A stretch of DNA of 12,792 nucleotides from Candidatus Magasanikbacteria bacterium CG_4_10_14_0_2_um_filter_41_10 (GCA_002792995.1 PFPJ01000036.1:1-12792); one strand, 5' to 3'. Numbered from the stretch's first letter, positions 1 through 6,927 are shown. A program made the numbers and translations. Notes: generated from the letters alone by a model not told the origin.

Positions 1-2465
1 AAACGGCAGGATCTGTGTATAGTGTAAAATTTGCTGGAGAAATTTTTACGGCAGAAGAAATCAGCGGAACACCGATAACGGCTATTGATGGCACTATTGT
101 GACGGTTGGGGATGTATCACGTGTGATTGATGGCGCGGTAGACACTGGGACACTCGCACGCTTGAGTATAGCTGGCAGTACACCAGCTCCTTCCATCTCA
201 TTGCAAGTATATAAAGTGAGTGGGGGCAATATCCTGGATCTCGCTGATGCGGTAACAACACATATCGGTGATGCAACAGGGGAGCTCTACCCAGACAATG
301 TTCATGTAGAAATAGTGACAAGTGATGCAGAACTCATTCGGACTGATCTCAACAATTTGCTTAAAAATGGTGCAGAAACGATTCTTATTATTGTGCTGTT
401 ATTGCTCATTTTCCTTGGATGGAGAGAAGCGTTGCTCGCCAGTGTTGCCGTACCGCTTACATTTCTCATGACCTTTATTGTTCTCGGACAACTGGGATAT
501 ACCATCAATTTTTTGACACTGTTCTCCTTGATTCTTGCGCTTGGTATTCTTGTCGATGGGGCGATTGTTGTGACAGAAGGCATGCACGGATATTTGCAAA
601 AAGGATATGCGCCAAAGGATGCTGCTATCGCAACGATTCGAGAGTTTCAGGCACCATTAATTTCTGGGACACTCACCACTATTTTTGTTTTTTTGCCGAT
701 GATGATGACATCCGGTATTATTGGCAAATTTATCAAAAGTATTCCAGTGACTGTCACTATCGTCTTAATCTCTTCGATTATTGTTGCGCTTGGTGTCATT
801 ACAACACTTGGATCTCGATTTTTGAAAACCGCATTGGCAGGAGATGTTGATGCAAAAAAACAGCGGTTTACTGATCGATTCATCATGCGCAGTTATACCT
901 TTTACGATCGTGTGTTAAAAGGATTTTTGAACAATTCTCGTAGACGAACACGCTTCTTTGTGATTATGATCGGTTTATTTATTGCGAGTATGCTCTTGCC
1001 GACATTTGGGATACTCAAAGTAAATATGTTTCCAGCTGAAGATGCTGATGTCTTTACCATAGATCTCGAAGCACCTATTGGGACACCACTGCATGAGACG
1101 GATCTTCTCGCAAAAGAAGTAGAAGATACATTGCTCGAGGATCAACGCATCGCATCGTTTGTCACCAATGTTGGGACAGGAAGTAATGGGGGAAGTGTGA
1201 CTTCTGGTGGTGGTACGACCAATCAGCATCTTGCCAGTTTTACGATCAATCTGAAAAAAGACAGAACTGAATCGAGTGTTCATATTATTGATGCATATCA
1301 AAACGTGTTTCAGAATGTTGATGGTGCGACGGTGACCGTTGCACAGCAGGCATCCGGCCCGGATCAAGGTGCGCCCGTGAACATTCAGATACATGGAGAA
1401 GATCTCAATACACTCGAGTCAATAGCAAGTGATGTCCGACATGTGCTGGAAACGATTCCAGGGGCTCGCAATGTAGCGTTGTCTACAAAGGAAAGTAATG
1501 GAGAGTTTGTGCTCAGTATCGATCGTTCGAAAGCACAGTTTTATGGGGTCAGTACTGCAGAGGTTGCGTCACTCCTTCGAAATGCGGTAACGGGAAATAC
1601 GGTGACCGTCTTAAAACAAAACGGTACTGATATTGATGTGGTCGTGAAATATGATCTGTCTCCTGCCATGAAGGGAAGTTTGTCTCAGATAGATACGGTA
1701 GATATCGATGAAATTACTTCTCTGACACTCACCACGCCGCGTGGAGAGATTCCATTAGCATCTTTTCTGTATACTGATCTGGGTGTCAGTAGACCAGTGA
1801 TCAATCATGAAGATGGTGACAGACTCGTAATGGTCACTTCACTCGTAGAAGATGGATATCAGGCACAGCAAATTGTGTCAGCATTCCAAAAACAAGCTGA
1901 TCAAATATTTTTGCCACCAGGATATACGTTTTCGTATGGTGGAGAAAGTGAAAGTATCAATAAATCATTTTCAGACATGTTCAGAGCAATGTTTTTGGGA
2001 ATGTTTATGATCGCAGGTCTGCTTGTCTGGCAATTTCGTTCGTATCGACAGCCATTCTTTGTCATGTCGAGTATCCCGTTGTCTTTGATTGGGGTGTTCC
2101 CTGGACTGGTACTCGTAGGGCAGCCACTCAGTTTTCCAGCCTTCATTGGTGTGGTAGCCCTTGCGGGTATTGTGGTCAATAATGCGATTATTTTGATAGA
2201 TCGTATCAATGAAAATAGATTGAGTAATGGTATGAGCATTGACGACGCTATTCGTGAAGCTGCGACGAGTCGCTTGCAGCCGATCCTCCTGACGACCATG
2301 ACGACCGTGGCTGGTATATTGCCATTGGCAATCACCAATCCATCATGGGGACCGCTCGGGTATTCCATTGTCTTTGGGTTGTTGTTTTCTACAGCGTTGA
2401 CGCTCTTCATGGTGCCGTTGTTGTATCAGCGGTTTGGAGAAAAGGAATTGGATACAGGAAAATAA
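1..2465 (+). CDS. RND efflux transporter (AcrB/SwrC-like), 5' end outside window
   Basis: The reading frame is open from the first base (codons in phase from base 3), so the gene enters from the left; the GTG at 15 is only the first start codon inside the window and is probably not the true start. The visible 816+ residues are the last four fifths of a family usually about 1,030 aa long. Numbering from that GTG, transmembrane helices TM2-TM6 lie at about 120-266, TM7 at 313-332, TM8-TM12 at 656-805, with a large extracytoplasmic porter domain between TM7 and TM8. TM1 and most of the first porter domain are missing. The TM4 relay motif reads LVDGAIVV (D181 kept, second Asp replaced by Gly) and the TM10 Lys of AcrB is Asn (N722). 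R753 and T760 match conserved TM11 residues. A Gly/Ser-rich loop lies at about 385-403. It should be a proton-driven exporter of drugs, lipids or other amphiphiles; the substrate cannot be told. It is cut off from the next gene by a strong terminator. Confidence 0.93.
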   Translation, partial: TAGSVYSVKFAGEIFTAEEISGTPITAIDGTIVTVGDVSRVIDGAVDTGTLARLSIAGSTPAPSISLQVYKVSGGNILDLADAVTTHIGDATGELYPDNVHVEIVTSDAELIRTDLNNLLKNGAETILIIVLLLLIFLGWREALLASVAVPLTFLMTFIVLGQLGYTINFLTLFSLILALGILVDGAIVVTEGMHGYLQKGYAPKDAAIATIREFQAPLISGTLTTIFVFLPMMMTSGIIGKFIKSIPVTVTIVLISSIIVALGVITTLGSRFLKTALAGDVDAKKQRFTDRFIMRSYTFYDRVLKGFLNNSRRRTRFFVIMIGLFIASMLLPTFGILKVNMFPAEDADVFTIDLEAPIGTPLHETDLLAKEVEDTLLEDQRIASFVTNVGTGSNGGSVTSGGGTTNQHLASFTINLKKDRTESSVHIIDAYQNVFQNVDGATVTVAQQASGPDQGAPVNIQIHGEDLNTLESIASDVRHVLETIPGARNVALSTKESNGEFVLSIDRSKAQFYGVSTAEVASLLRNAVTGNTVTVLKQNGTDIDVVVKYDLSPAMKGSLSQIDTVDIDEITSLTLTTPRGEIPLASFLYTDLGVSRPVINHEDGDRLVMVTSLVEDGYQAQQIVSAFQKQADQIFLPPGYTFSYGGESESINKSFSDMFRAMFLGMFMIAGLLVWQFRSYRQPFFVMSSIPLSLIGVFPGLVLVGQPLSFPAFIGVVALAGIVVNNAIILIDRINENRLSNGMSIDDAIREAATSRLQPILLTTMTTVAGILPLAITNPSWGPLGYSIVFGLLFSTALTLFMVPLLYQRFGEKELDTGK

Positions 2466-2480
2466 GTCTTGCGTGTTTTA

Positions 2481-2511
2481 AAAAAGAGAAATCATATTGA
2501 TTTCTCTTTTT
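2481..2511 (+). terminator. Rho-independent terminator after the RND gene
   Basis: A perfect 14-bp stem (2481-2494 with 2498-2511) closes on a 3-nt loop, TAT. The arms start with an A-tract and end in CTCTTTTT, so the T-run is part of the stem and the signal could work on both strands. It lies 16 nt after the RND stop codon. It also shows that the in-frame TTG at 2497 cannot be the start of the next gene, because it lies inside the hairpin. Confidence 0.85.
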
Positions 2512-2577
2512 GGTAACAATGGTTGCATCTTCGAGTATTATTCGTTACCATATCTCTACACTTCTAGAAAATTTTGT

Positions 2578-3777
2578 ATGAAGCGAACACTATTTATACT
2601 CATTGTCCTCCTGCTGAGTGTCGGCATCCTGTGGGGGATGAAACGAAATTCACCTGTTGTGCAAACTGCACATGTTTCTGAAGACACGCCTGATGTACCT
2701 CAACCAGTCATCACGAAGGAGTCTTTTTCTATTGAGGAAGGGGAAACCTTTGCTTCAGTAATGGAACGTATGGGGTATGGATATGCTGATATGCAGGAGG
2801 TTTTGGATGCTGGTAAAGGCATCTATGATTTTACACAGATTGTTCTCGGAAAGAATTTTGTAATTCGAAAAAAAGATGGCGTGTTTGATGCCATTGTGTA
2901 CGATATCAATTCAGAAGAACAGGCCGTTATCACGAAAGATAGTACTGGAGCATTCGTTGTCACGAAACAAGATATTCCATATGACATTACAGAAAAAGAA
3001 GTCCATGGTGTTATTGATTCTTCATTGTTTCTTGCTGGGAATCAAGCCGGGCTTGATGACCGTACAATATTAGAGTTGGCAGATATTTTTACATGGGAAA
3101 TAGATTTTGCCACGGTTATTCAAAAAGGTGATTCATTTTCTCTTGTGTATGAAGAACGAACGCGTGATGGACAGCGAGGGCCGTCTGGACGGATTTTTGC
3201 TGCGACGTTTGTCAATCAGGGAAAAGAATATACAGCTGTTCGTTTTGAAGATCCAGATGGTGGTATTGGGTACTATACAAAAGAAGGAGATTCTCTTCAA
3301 AAACCTTTTTTGAAAGCACCGTTAAAGTTTTCTCGCATATCATCTGGATACTCAACAGCACGTTTTCATCCTGTAATAGGAAGGACCACGACACATCTTG
3401 CAATTGATTATGCTGCACCTATCGGCACACCTATTATGGCAACGGGGGATGGTACTGTGATTCGGGCGAGTTGGAACGGTGGCTACGGAAATTTTATTGC
3501 TATTCGTCATAATGATACGTGGGATACCCATTATGCGCATCTTTCAAAATATGCTGTGAAGGCGGGGAACAAGGTCTCTCAAGGCGATATTATCGGATAT
3601 GTTGGTTCGACAGGATGGTCAACCGGACCACATGTTCATTATGAAATGGTGAAAAATGGGGTAAAGGTCAATCCACTTACCGTAGAGTTGCCCGCAGGTG
3701 ATCCTATCAAAGACGAATGGCGTTCATCTTTTGAGGAACAAAAGAAAAAATACATTGATTTTTTTGGAGACAGATAA
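2578..3777 (+). CDS. Membrane-anchored M23 family metallopeptidase (MepM-like murein endopeptidase)
   Basis: The predicted product (399 aa) cleaves peptidoglycan cross-links outside the cytoplasmic membrane. An N-terminal Lys/Arg plus hydrophobic helix (residues 4-20) anchors or exports it. Residues about 48-225 resemble the OapA/LysM-like N-terminal region of MepM/Csd3, including the stretch SLFLAGNQAGLDD near 149-161. The C-terminal LytM domain (about 250-370) has every catalytic residue: zinc ligands H273, D277 (HLAID) and H354, and active-site H321 (YAHL) and H352 (HVHYE). The enzyme should therefore be active. The length is close to E. coli MepM (about 440 aa). I chose ATG 2578 because upstream in-frame codons run into the terminator hairpin and lack a signal-peptide-like start. 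No SD is visible; the start follows an A/T-rich stretch. It may make room in the wall for the adjacent envelope transporters (inference). Confidence 0.9.
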   Translation: MKRTLFILIVLLLSVGILWGMKRNSPVVQTAHVSEDTPDVPQPVITKESFSIEEGETFASVMERMGYGYADMQEVLDAGKGIYDFTQIVLGKNFVIRKKDGVFDAIVYDINSEEQAVITKDSTGAFVVTKQDIPYDITEKEVHGVIDSSLFLAGNQAGLDDRTILELADIFTWEIDFATVIQKGDSFSLVYEERTRDGQRGPSGRIFAATFVNQGKEYTAVRFEDPDGGIGYYTKEGDSLQKPFLKAPLKFSRISSGYSTARFHPVIGRTTTHLAIDYAAPIGTPIMATGDGTVIRASWNGGYGNFIAIRHNDTWDTHYAHLSKYAVKAGNKVSQGDIIGYVGSTGWSTGPHVHYEMVKNGVKVNPLTVELPAGDPIKDEWRSSFEEQKKKYIDFFGDR

Positions 3778-3803
3778 TGTATTTTTTGTAATGACAGTGT
3801 TCA

Positions 3804-3832
3804 AGATATACACCCTTGGTATCTGTTTTTTT
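3804..3832 (+). terminator. Weak possible terminator after the M23 gene
   Basis: AGATA (3804-3808) and CC (3813-3814) can pair with GGTATCT (3818-3824), leaving a 4-nt bulge (3809-3812). The hairpin is followed by G and a run of seven T (3826-3832). The stem is short and imperfect, so it may only partly stop transcription before the fusion-protein gene. Confidence 0.3.
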
Positions 3833-3852
3833 ATTGAAAAATGAGATATTAT

Positions 3853-3857
3853 GGAGG
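3853..3857 (+). promoter_or_regulatory. Shine-Dalgarno that fixes the fusion-protein start
   Basis: GGAGG stands 3 nt before ATG 3861. The spacing is short, but no other start in this frame has a comparable site. In-frame TTG 3816 lies in the possible terminator and would add 15 residues before a clean signal anchor, so 3861 is the better start. Confidence 0.6.
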
Positions 3858-3860
3858 TGT

Positions 3861-5690
3861 ATGAAATTTTTTAAGAAAAAATGGGTACTGATTTCTCTGG
3901 GTATCATATTGGTAGTCGGGGGACTTTTGTTTGCACAATCTCGGAAGAAGGCTGTTCCTGAGTTTTCCAGTCAACCTGTAGAACGCATTGATCTGAAACA
4001 AACCGTTAGCGAGACCGGCTCTGTTGAAGCATCTCTTGAGCTTACGTACGGATGGGAAGCTAGTGGAAAAGTAACAACCATAGGAAAACATATCGGAGAT
4101 ACGGTGACCTCCACGGATGTCATTGCCACATTGGATAGTACCCAACAACGTGCACGATACAATCAGGCAGTTGCGTCACTGTCTTCGTCACAGGCTCAAT
4201 TGAATTTACAATTGGCTGGGCCAAGTGATGAAGTCAAAAAGAAATCTTCGGCTGCTATCGCGCAAGCACAGGCTTCTCTGTTACAATCACAAGCAAACTT
4301 GTCAAAAGTAGAAGCACAATCGTCTGCTAGCATAATAAACGCACAAAAGACAGTGGATACGGCAAAAAATAATTTACAACTCGTGGCCACTGGTGAGGAC
4401 AGCAATTTGGTAAATAATGCGTATGCTGATTTGGTAAATATCTTGAAATCTTCTGTAACTAATTTGGGAAATGCACTTACGGCATCAGATAATATTCTTG
4501 GGATTGACAATGTATTTGCGAATGATACGTTTGAGAGTGTCTTGGGTATACAGGATTCCATTGCGTTACAGCAGGCAAGGAATTCATATTACGATGCCCA
4601 GTCCGGAAAGAACGACGCTGCACAGGTGACATTACCACTCGATAGTTCCAGTGACCATGCAAGTGTTGACGCTGCTCAGACTGTCGTCGCTGATGCACTC
4701 TCTGTGATGCAAACTCATTTATCCTATGTGCAACAAACACTTACTGCAACGCGTCCCATTGGGAATCTTACGCAGAGTAGTCTTGATACCCTTAAATCTG
4801 GTATTACTACGGTACAAGGGTATATTGATACAAGTGCCACCAATGTGACTAATGGTATGCAGGCTATTTCGACTGCAAGGAATTCATTGACGTCGTATCA
4901 TATTGCGTACGATAAAGCTGTCTCAGATCTTGATCAGGCAAAAAAACAAACCGATGCAGATATTGCTGTTGCCCATGCACAAGTGAGTGCTCAAGAAGCA
5001 AACCTCGCACAGGCACAGGCGAGTTATGATGATTTAGTCGCACCTCCACGCACGGTGGACCTCGCATCGTTACGGGCAGACGTATCACGACAGGCAGCAG
5101 CACTTTCGGCTGCAAGAGATGATCTGAAAAAAACTGAATTACTTGCATTGTCTGATGGTGTGGTAAGTAGGCTTGATGTGGAAGTGGGAGAAAATGTCAT
5201 TGCCAATCAAGATATCGTGGGTATTATTTCAGCAGGATTTACTATCAAAGTAGATATTTCAGAAGCAGATATTGCAAAAGTTTCTGTAAACAACTCTGTT
5301 GACATTACCCTCGATGCGTATGGAGATGATGTACACTTTGCAGGACATGTCGTCAAGATAGAACCTTCTCAGACAGAAATTTCGGGTGTTGTTTATTACA
5401 AAACAACTATTTTGTTTGATCATACAGAGGAACACTATGATATTCGTTCTGGCATGACTGCAAACATTGATATTTTGACAGACAGTAAAGATGGGGTGCT
5501 CGTCATTCCGCGACGAGCAATACTCACACAAGATGGTAAAAAAATTGTTCGCGTAGTAAAAGATGCCACAAAAGGTGTGTTTGAAGAACGTGACGTTCAA
5601 ACTGGGTTGCCCGGAGATGATGGATTGGTGGAGATCACCTCAGGTCTCACTGAAGGAGAAGTCATTGTGACGTTTTTGAAAGAAAGTTAA
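3861..5690 (+). CDS. MacA/HlyD-type membrane fusion protein with extended helical region
   Basis: The product (609 aa) should be the periplasmic or extracytoplasmic adaptor of the ABC exporter encoded just downstream. After a basic start and one membrane anchor (residues 9-25) come the first half of the lipoyl/barrel-sandwich domain (about 50-95), a very long Ala/Gln-rich helical section (about 95-428), the second lipoyl half (SDGVVSRLDVEVGENV, 431-446), a beta-barrel domain (460-540, ending RSGMTANIDI) and a membrane-proximal domain with VIPRRAIL (548-555). MacA-type proteins are usually about 370-400 aa; the surplus of about 200 residues lies inside the helical hairpin, chiefly residues 180-360, where NNAYADLVN and ARNSYYDAQ/ARNSLTSYH stretches suggest extra helix pairs. 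The gene has a GGAGG site 3 nt upstream and is separated from the ATPase gene by only 38 nt holding a hairpin. The family assignment is firm; the substrate is unknown. Confidence 0.9.
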   Translation: MKFFKKKWVLISLGIILVVGGLLFAQSRKKAVPEFSSQPVERIDLKQTVSETGSVEASLELTYGWEASGKVTTIGKHIGDTVTSTDVIATLDSTQQRARYNQAVASLSSSQAQLNLQLAGPSDEVKKKSSAAIAQAQASLLQSQANLSKVEAQSSASIINAQKTVDTAKNNLQLVATGEDSNLVNNAYADLVNILKSSVTNLGNALTASDNILGIDNVFANDTFESVLGIQDSIALQQARNSYYDAQSGKNDAAQVTLPLDSSSDHASVDAAQTVVADALSVMQTHLSYVQQTLTATRPIGNLTQSSLDTLKSGITTVQGYIDTSATNVTNGMQAISTARNSLTSYHIAYDKAVSDLDQAKKQTDADIAVAHAQVSAQEANLAQAQASYDDLVAPPRTVDLASLRADVSRQAAALSAARDDLKKTELLALSDGVVSRLDVEVGENVIANQDIVGIISAGFTIKVDISEADIAKVSVNNSVDITLDAYGDDVHFAGHVVKIEPSQTEISGVVYYKTTILFDHTEEHYDIRSGMTANIDILTDSKDGVLVIPRRAILTQDGKKIVRVVKDATKGVFEERDVQTGLPGDDGLVEITSGLTEGEVIVTFLKES

Positions 5691-5697
5691 TTGTTTT

Positions 5698-5726
5698 TTC
5701 CTCCTACATTGGGAGGAATCTTTTTT
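5698..5726 (+). promoter_or_regulatory. Hairpin plus T-run that also contains the ATPase gene's SD
   Basis: TTCCTCC (5698-5704) pairs perfectly with GGAGGAA (5712-5718) around a 7-nt loop, followed by TC and six T (5721-5726). This has the form of a Rho-independent terminator. Its 3' arm is also the only SD-like sequence (GGGAGGA) for the ATPase start at 5729, 11 nt away. Folding would thus both favour termination and hide the SD, lowering ATPase output relative to the fusion protein. The pairing is seen directly; the regulatory role is inferred. Confidence 0.6.
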
Positions 5727-5728
5727 GT

Positions 5729-6445
5729 ATGTCACACTTGATGGACATAAAAAATTTGAAAAAAACGTATGTAACTGGTGATATAGAAACACCAGTGCTT
5801 CATGGTATTGATCTTACGATAGACAAAGGAGATTTTGTCGCGATCATGGGACCTAGTGGTTCTGGAAAATCTACATTTATGCATATTTTGAGTTTTTTGG
5901 ATAATTTAACGAGTGGCACTTATTTTTTTGAAGGGACGGATGTAACAACATTGGCGACAGATAAACTTGCGAACATGAGGAATGAAAAAATAGGGTTTGT
6001 GTTTCAAGCATTCAATTTGTTGCCTCGGACAACAGTCTATGAAAATGTTGCGTTGCCACTGTTGTATTCTCATAAATCACGTGGTGAGAAAGAAGTACAA
6101 GATGCAATTGCATCGGTAGATCTGAGTCATCGCATTACCAGCACGTCCAATCAACTTTCTGGTGGAGAAAAACAACGAGTTGCGATTGCTCGAGCGATTG
6201 TAAATGATCCTGAGGTTATTTTTGCAGATGAACCGACAGGAAATCTGGATAGCAAAACAGGGACACATATTATGCAAATTTTACAAAATTTGAATGATGA
6301 AGGCCGAACTATTATTATGGTGACGCATGAACAAGATACGGCTGATCATGCCAAGCGTATTGTGCTCCTTCGAGATGGACGTATTGAAAAAGATTTTCCT
6401 GTCGTGCATCGTCGTTTTGCAAAAGATGGACTTATAAAAAAATAG
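5729..6445 (+). CDS. ABC transporter ATPase, LolD/MacB type
   Basis: The product (238 aa) is the ATP-hydrolysing motor of a MacB/Lol/YknY-like exporter. All motifs are intact: Walker A GPSGSGKST (41-49), Q-loop Q93 in VFQAFNLLP, signature LSGGEKQR (143-150), Walker B VIFADEP with catalytic E168, D-loop NLDS and switch H200. The FNLLPRTTVYENVALPLLYS stretch is typical of the MacB/LolD subfamily, which works with FtsX-domain permeases of the kind encoded at 6928-9413. In MacB itself ATPase and permease are fused; here they are separate genes, as in YknYZ or LolCDE. The SD lies in the hairpin upstream. A second in-frame ATG (5741) is possible but less well placed. A terminator follows directly, so the ATPase is not simply read through into its permease genes, which is odd for one complex. 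Confidence 0.95.
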   Translation: MSHLMDIKNLKKTYVTGDIETPVLHGIDLTIDKGDFVAIMGPSGSGKSTFMHILSFLDNLTSGTYFFEGTDVTTLATDKLANMRNEKIGFVFQAFNLLPRTTVYENVALPLLYSHKSRGEKEVQDAIASVDLSHRITSTSNQLSGGEKQRVAIARAIVNDPEVIFADEPTGNLDSKTGTHIMQILQNLNDEGRTIIMVTHEQDTADHAKRIVLLRDGRIEKDFPVVHRRFAKDGLIKK

Positions 6446-6468
6446 TCCGGGATATTTCTTGGCTTCTG

Positions 6469-6492
6469 AGCATACAAAAATGTATGCTTTTT
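6469..6492 (+). terminator. Rho-independent terminator after the ATPase gene
   Basis: AGCATACA (6469-6476) pairs perfectly with TGTATGCT (6481-6488) around loop AAAA, followed by four more T (6489-6492). It lies 23 nt after the ATPase stop and ends the first half of the exporter operon. Confidence 0.8.
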
Positions 6493-6495
6493 ATA

Positions 6496-6524
6496 TTGAC
6501 AAAACATATGGTTGGCTGTAGAAT
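6496..6524 (+). promoter_or_regulatory. Near-consensus sigma70-type promoter of the GC-rich unit
   Basis: The -35 box TTGACA (6496-6501) is a perfect match and the -10 box TAGAAT (6519-6524) matches 5 of 6, with the ideal 17-nt spacer. Transcription would start near 6531, giving a leader of about 20 nt with the SD at 6541. It is the best promoter in the window and sits directly after a terminator. Confidence 0.8.
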
Positions 6525-6551
6525 GGCGTTCTGATTATTTGGAGGGAAAGG

Positions 6552-6809
6552 ATGGAAGAGTCACTGTGGGGCAAGCGAATAGCGGTGGTCATCATGGTGG
6601 GTGTCACCCTCGCAAGTGCGTACGTGACGTGGGTGTGTACCCTGATTCACGCCTATGGGGTCATGTGCCTCTTTGGGCTGGCGACTGTGGGTTTTTGTGT
6701 CATCACGTGGCATCTGCTCCTGAAACTGCGCGATGCCTCGGATGAGGCGAACGCACGGTCCAGCGGGAAGGTGACCTTCGCCAAGCATCTCGGAGTCGGC
6801 AAACGGTAA
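6552..6809 (+). CDS. Small two-helix membrane protein of unknown function (GC-rich orphan)
   Basis: I do not recognise the family. The 85-aa product has a short polar start (MEESLWGKR), two hydrophobic helices (about 10-33 and 36-58) joined by a tight turn, and a hydrophilic tail (59-85) that is first acidic/polar, then basic (KVTFAKHLGVGKR). Both ends are probably cytoplasmic. Three Cys lie at 29, 39 and 49. Support for coding: GGAGGG (6541-6546) 5 nt before ATG, a strong promoter upstream, and about 70% G or C at third codon positions, unlike the neighbouring A/T-rich genes. An overlapping frame (6512-6745) has no SD and no membrane pattern, so I rejected it. The product could be a membrane toxin or holin-like peptide, a transporter accessory subunit, or cargo of a mobile cassette; none of these can be shown. 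Confidence 0.7.
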   Translation: MEESLWGKRIAVVIMVGVTLASAYVTWVCTLIHAYGVMCLFGLATVGFCVITWHLLLKLRDASDEANARSSGKVTFAKHLGVGKR

Positions 6810-6834
6810 CAGGGCTCACGCGCGTGGGCCCTGT
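6809..6834 (+). terminator. GC-rich hairpin at the end of the small-protein gene
   Basis: Starting at the last base of the stop codon, 6809-6819 pairs with 6824-6834 over 11 bp, with one G-T wobble and a GCGC tetraloop. It is very stable but is not followed by a T-run, so it may act as a 3' end protector or a weak terminator. A second, T-rich terminator follows 27 nt later. Confidence 0.6.
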
Positions 6835-6860
6835 ACCGCGCAAATTGGATTGATATGTAT

Positions 6861-6885
6861 AAAAAGAGTCATCACTCTTTTTTTT
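6861..6885 (+). terminator. Rho-independent terminator before the permease genes
   Basis: AAAAAGAGT (6861-6869) pairs perfectly with ACTCTTTTT (6874-6882) around loop CATC, followed by TTT. The A-tract on the 5' side makes it likely to work in both directions. The arm design (A-tract, GAG / CTC, T-tract) resembles that of the terminator at 2481-2511. It insulates the permease genes from the strong promoter at 6496. Confidence 0.8.
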
Positions 6886-6904
6886 GTTTGCGTAGTGAAT
6901 AGGG

Positions 6905-6920
6905 TATACTATGCGAGGAG
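6905..6920 (+). promoter_or_regulatory. Candidate promoter -10 box and SD for the permease operon
   Basis: TATACT (6905-6910) matches 5 of 6 of the -10 consensus and lies 19 nt after a terminator, where a new promoter is needed. The -35 region is only T-rich (about 6882-6888) and weak. GAGGAG (6915-6920) is a clear SD 7 nt before ATG 6928. That fixes the start and rejects the in-frame ATT at 6850, which lies before the terminator. The leader would be very short. Confidence 0.5.
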
Positions 6921-6927
6921 TATCACT

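Larger units (their letters stand above)
6493..6866 (+). other. GC-rich self-contained gene unit inserted inside an exporter operon
   Basis: Between two A/T-rich terminators lies a complete transcription unit: promoter 6496-6524, SD 6541-6546, an 85-codon gene and a GC-rich hairpin. Hand counting gives 181 G+C in 300 bases (60%) for 6541-6840, against 28% and 42% in two sampled 60-base blocks of the flanking exporter genes (6241-6300, 7021-7080). The edges carry a 9-bp inverted match, CTTTTTATA (6487-6495) and TATAAAAAG (6858-6866), but these overlap terminator sequence and may be chance. No transposase, integrase or clear target duplication is visible. I read it as a laterally acquired single-gene cassette; this is inference from composition and layout. 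Confidence 0.55.

Noticed and set aside
975..1394. 139-codon minus-strand open frame across the RND gene
   Set aside because: It is a shadow of a well-supported membrane transporter gene: no start signals, no recognisable domain, and Cys/Arg-rich composition typical of antisense frames.
2497..2577. In-frame N-terminal extension of the M23 peptidase from TTG 2497 (27 residues)
   Set aside because: The start codon lies in the loop of a perfect terminator hairpin, the extension is not signal-like, and ATG 2578 begins a typical membrane anchor.
4565..4895. Repeated 13-mer GCAAGGAATTCAT in the fusion-protein gene (about 4575 and 4875)
   Set aside because: Short and inside coding sequence for similar helical segments; it explains itself as repeated ARNS coding and not as a mobile or regulatory repeat.
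6512..6745. Alternative 77-codon frame inside the GC-rich unit
   Set aside because: It starts inside the promoter spacer, has no SD and no membrane or domain pattern; the 6552 frame has SD, hydrophobic helices and GC-biased third positions.
6850..6927. In-frame N-terminal extension of permease A (26 residues)
   Set aside because: It would be translated through a Rho-independent terminator (6861-6885); ATG 6928 has a clear SD (GAGGAG) 7 nt upstream and matches the family N-terminus.
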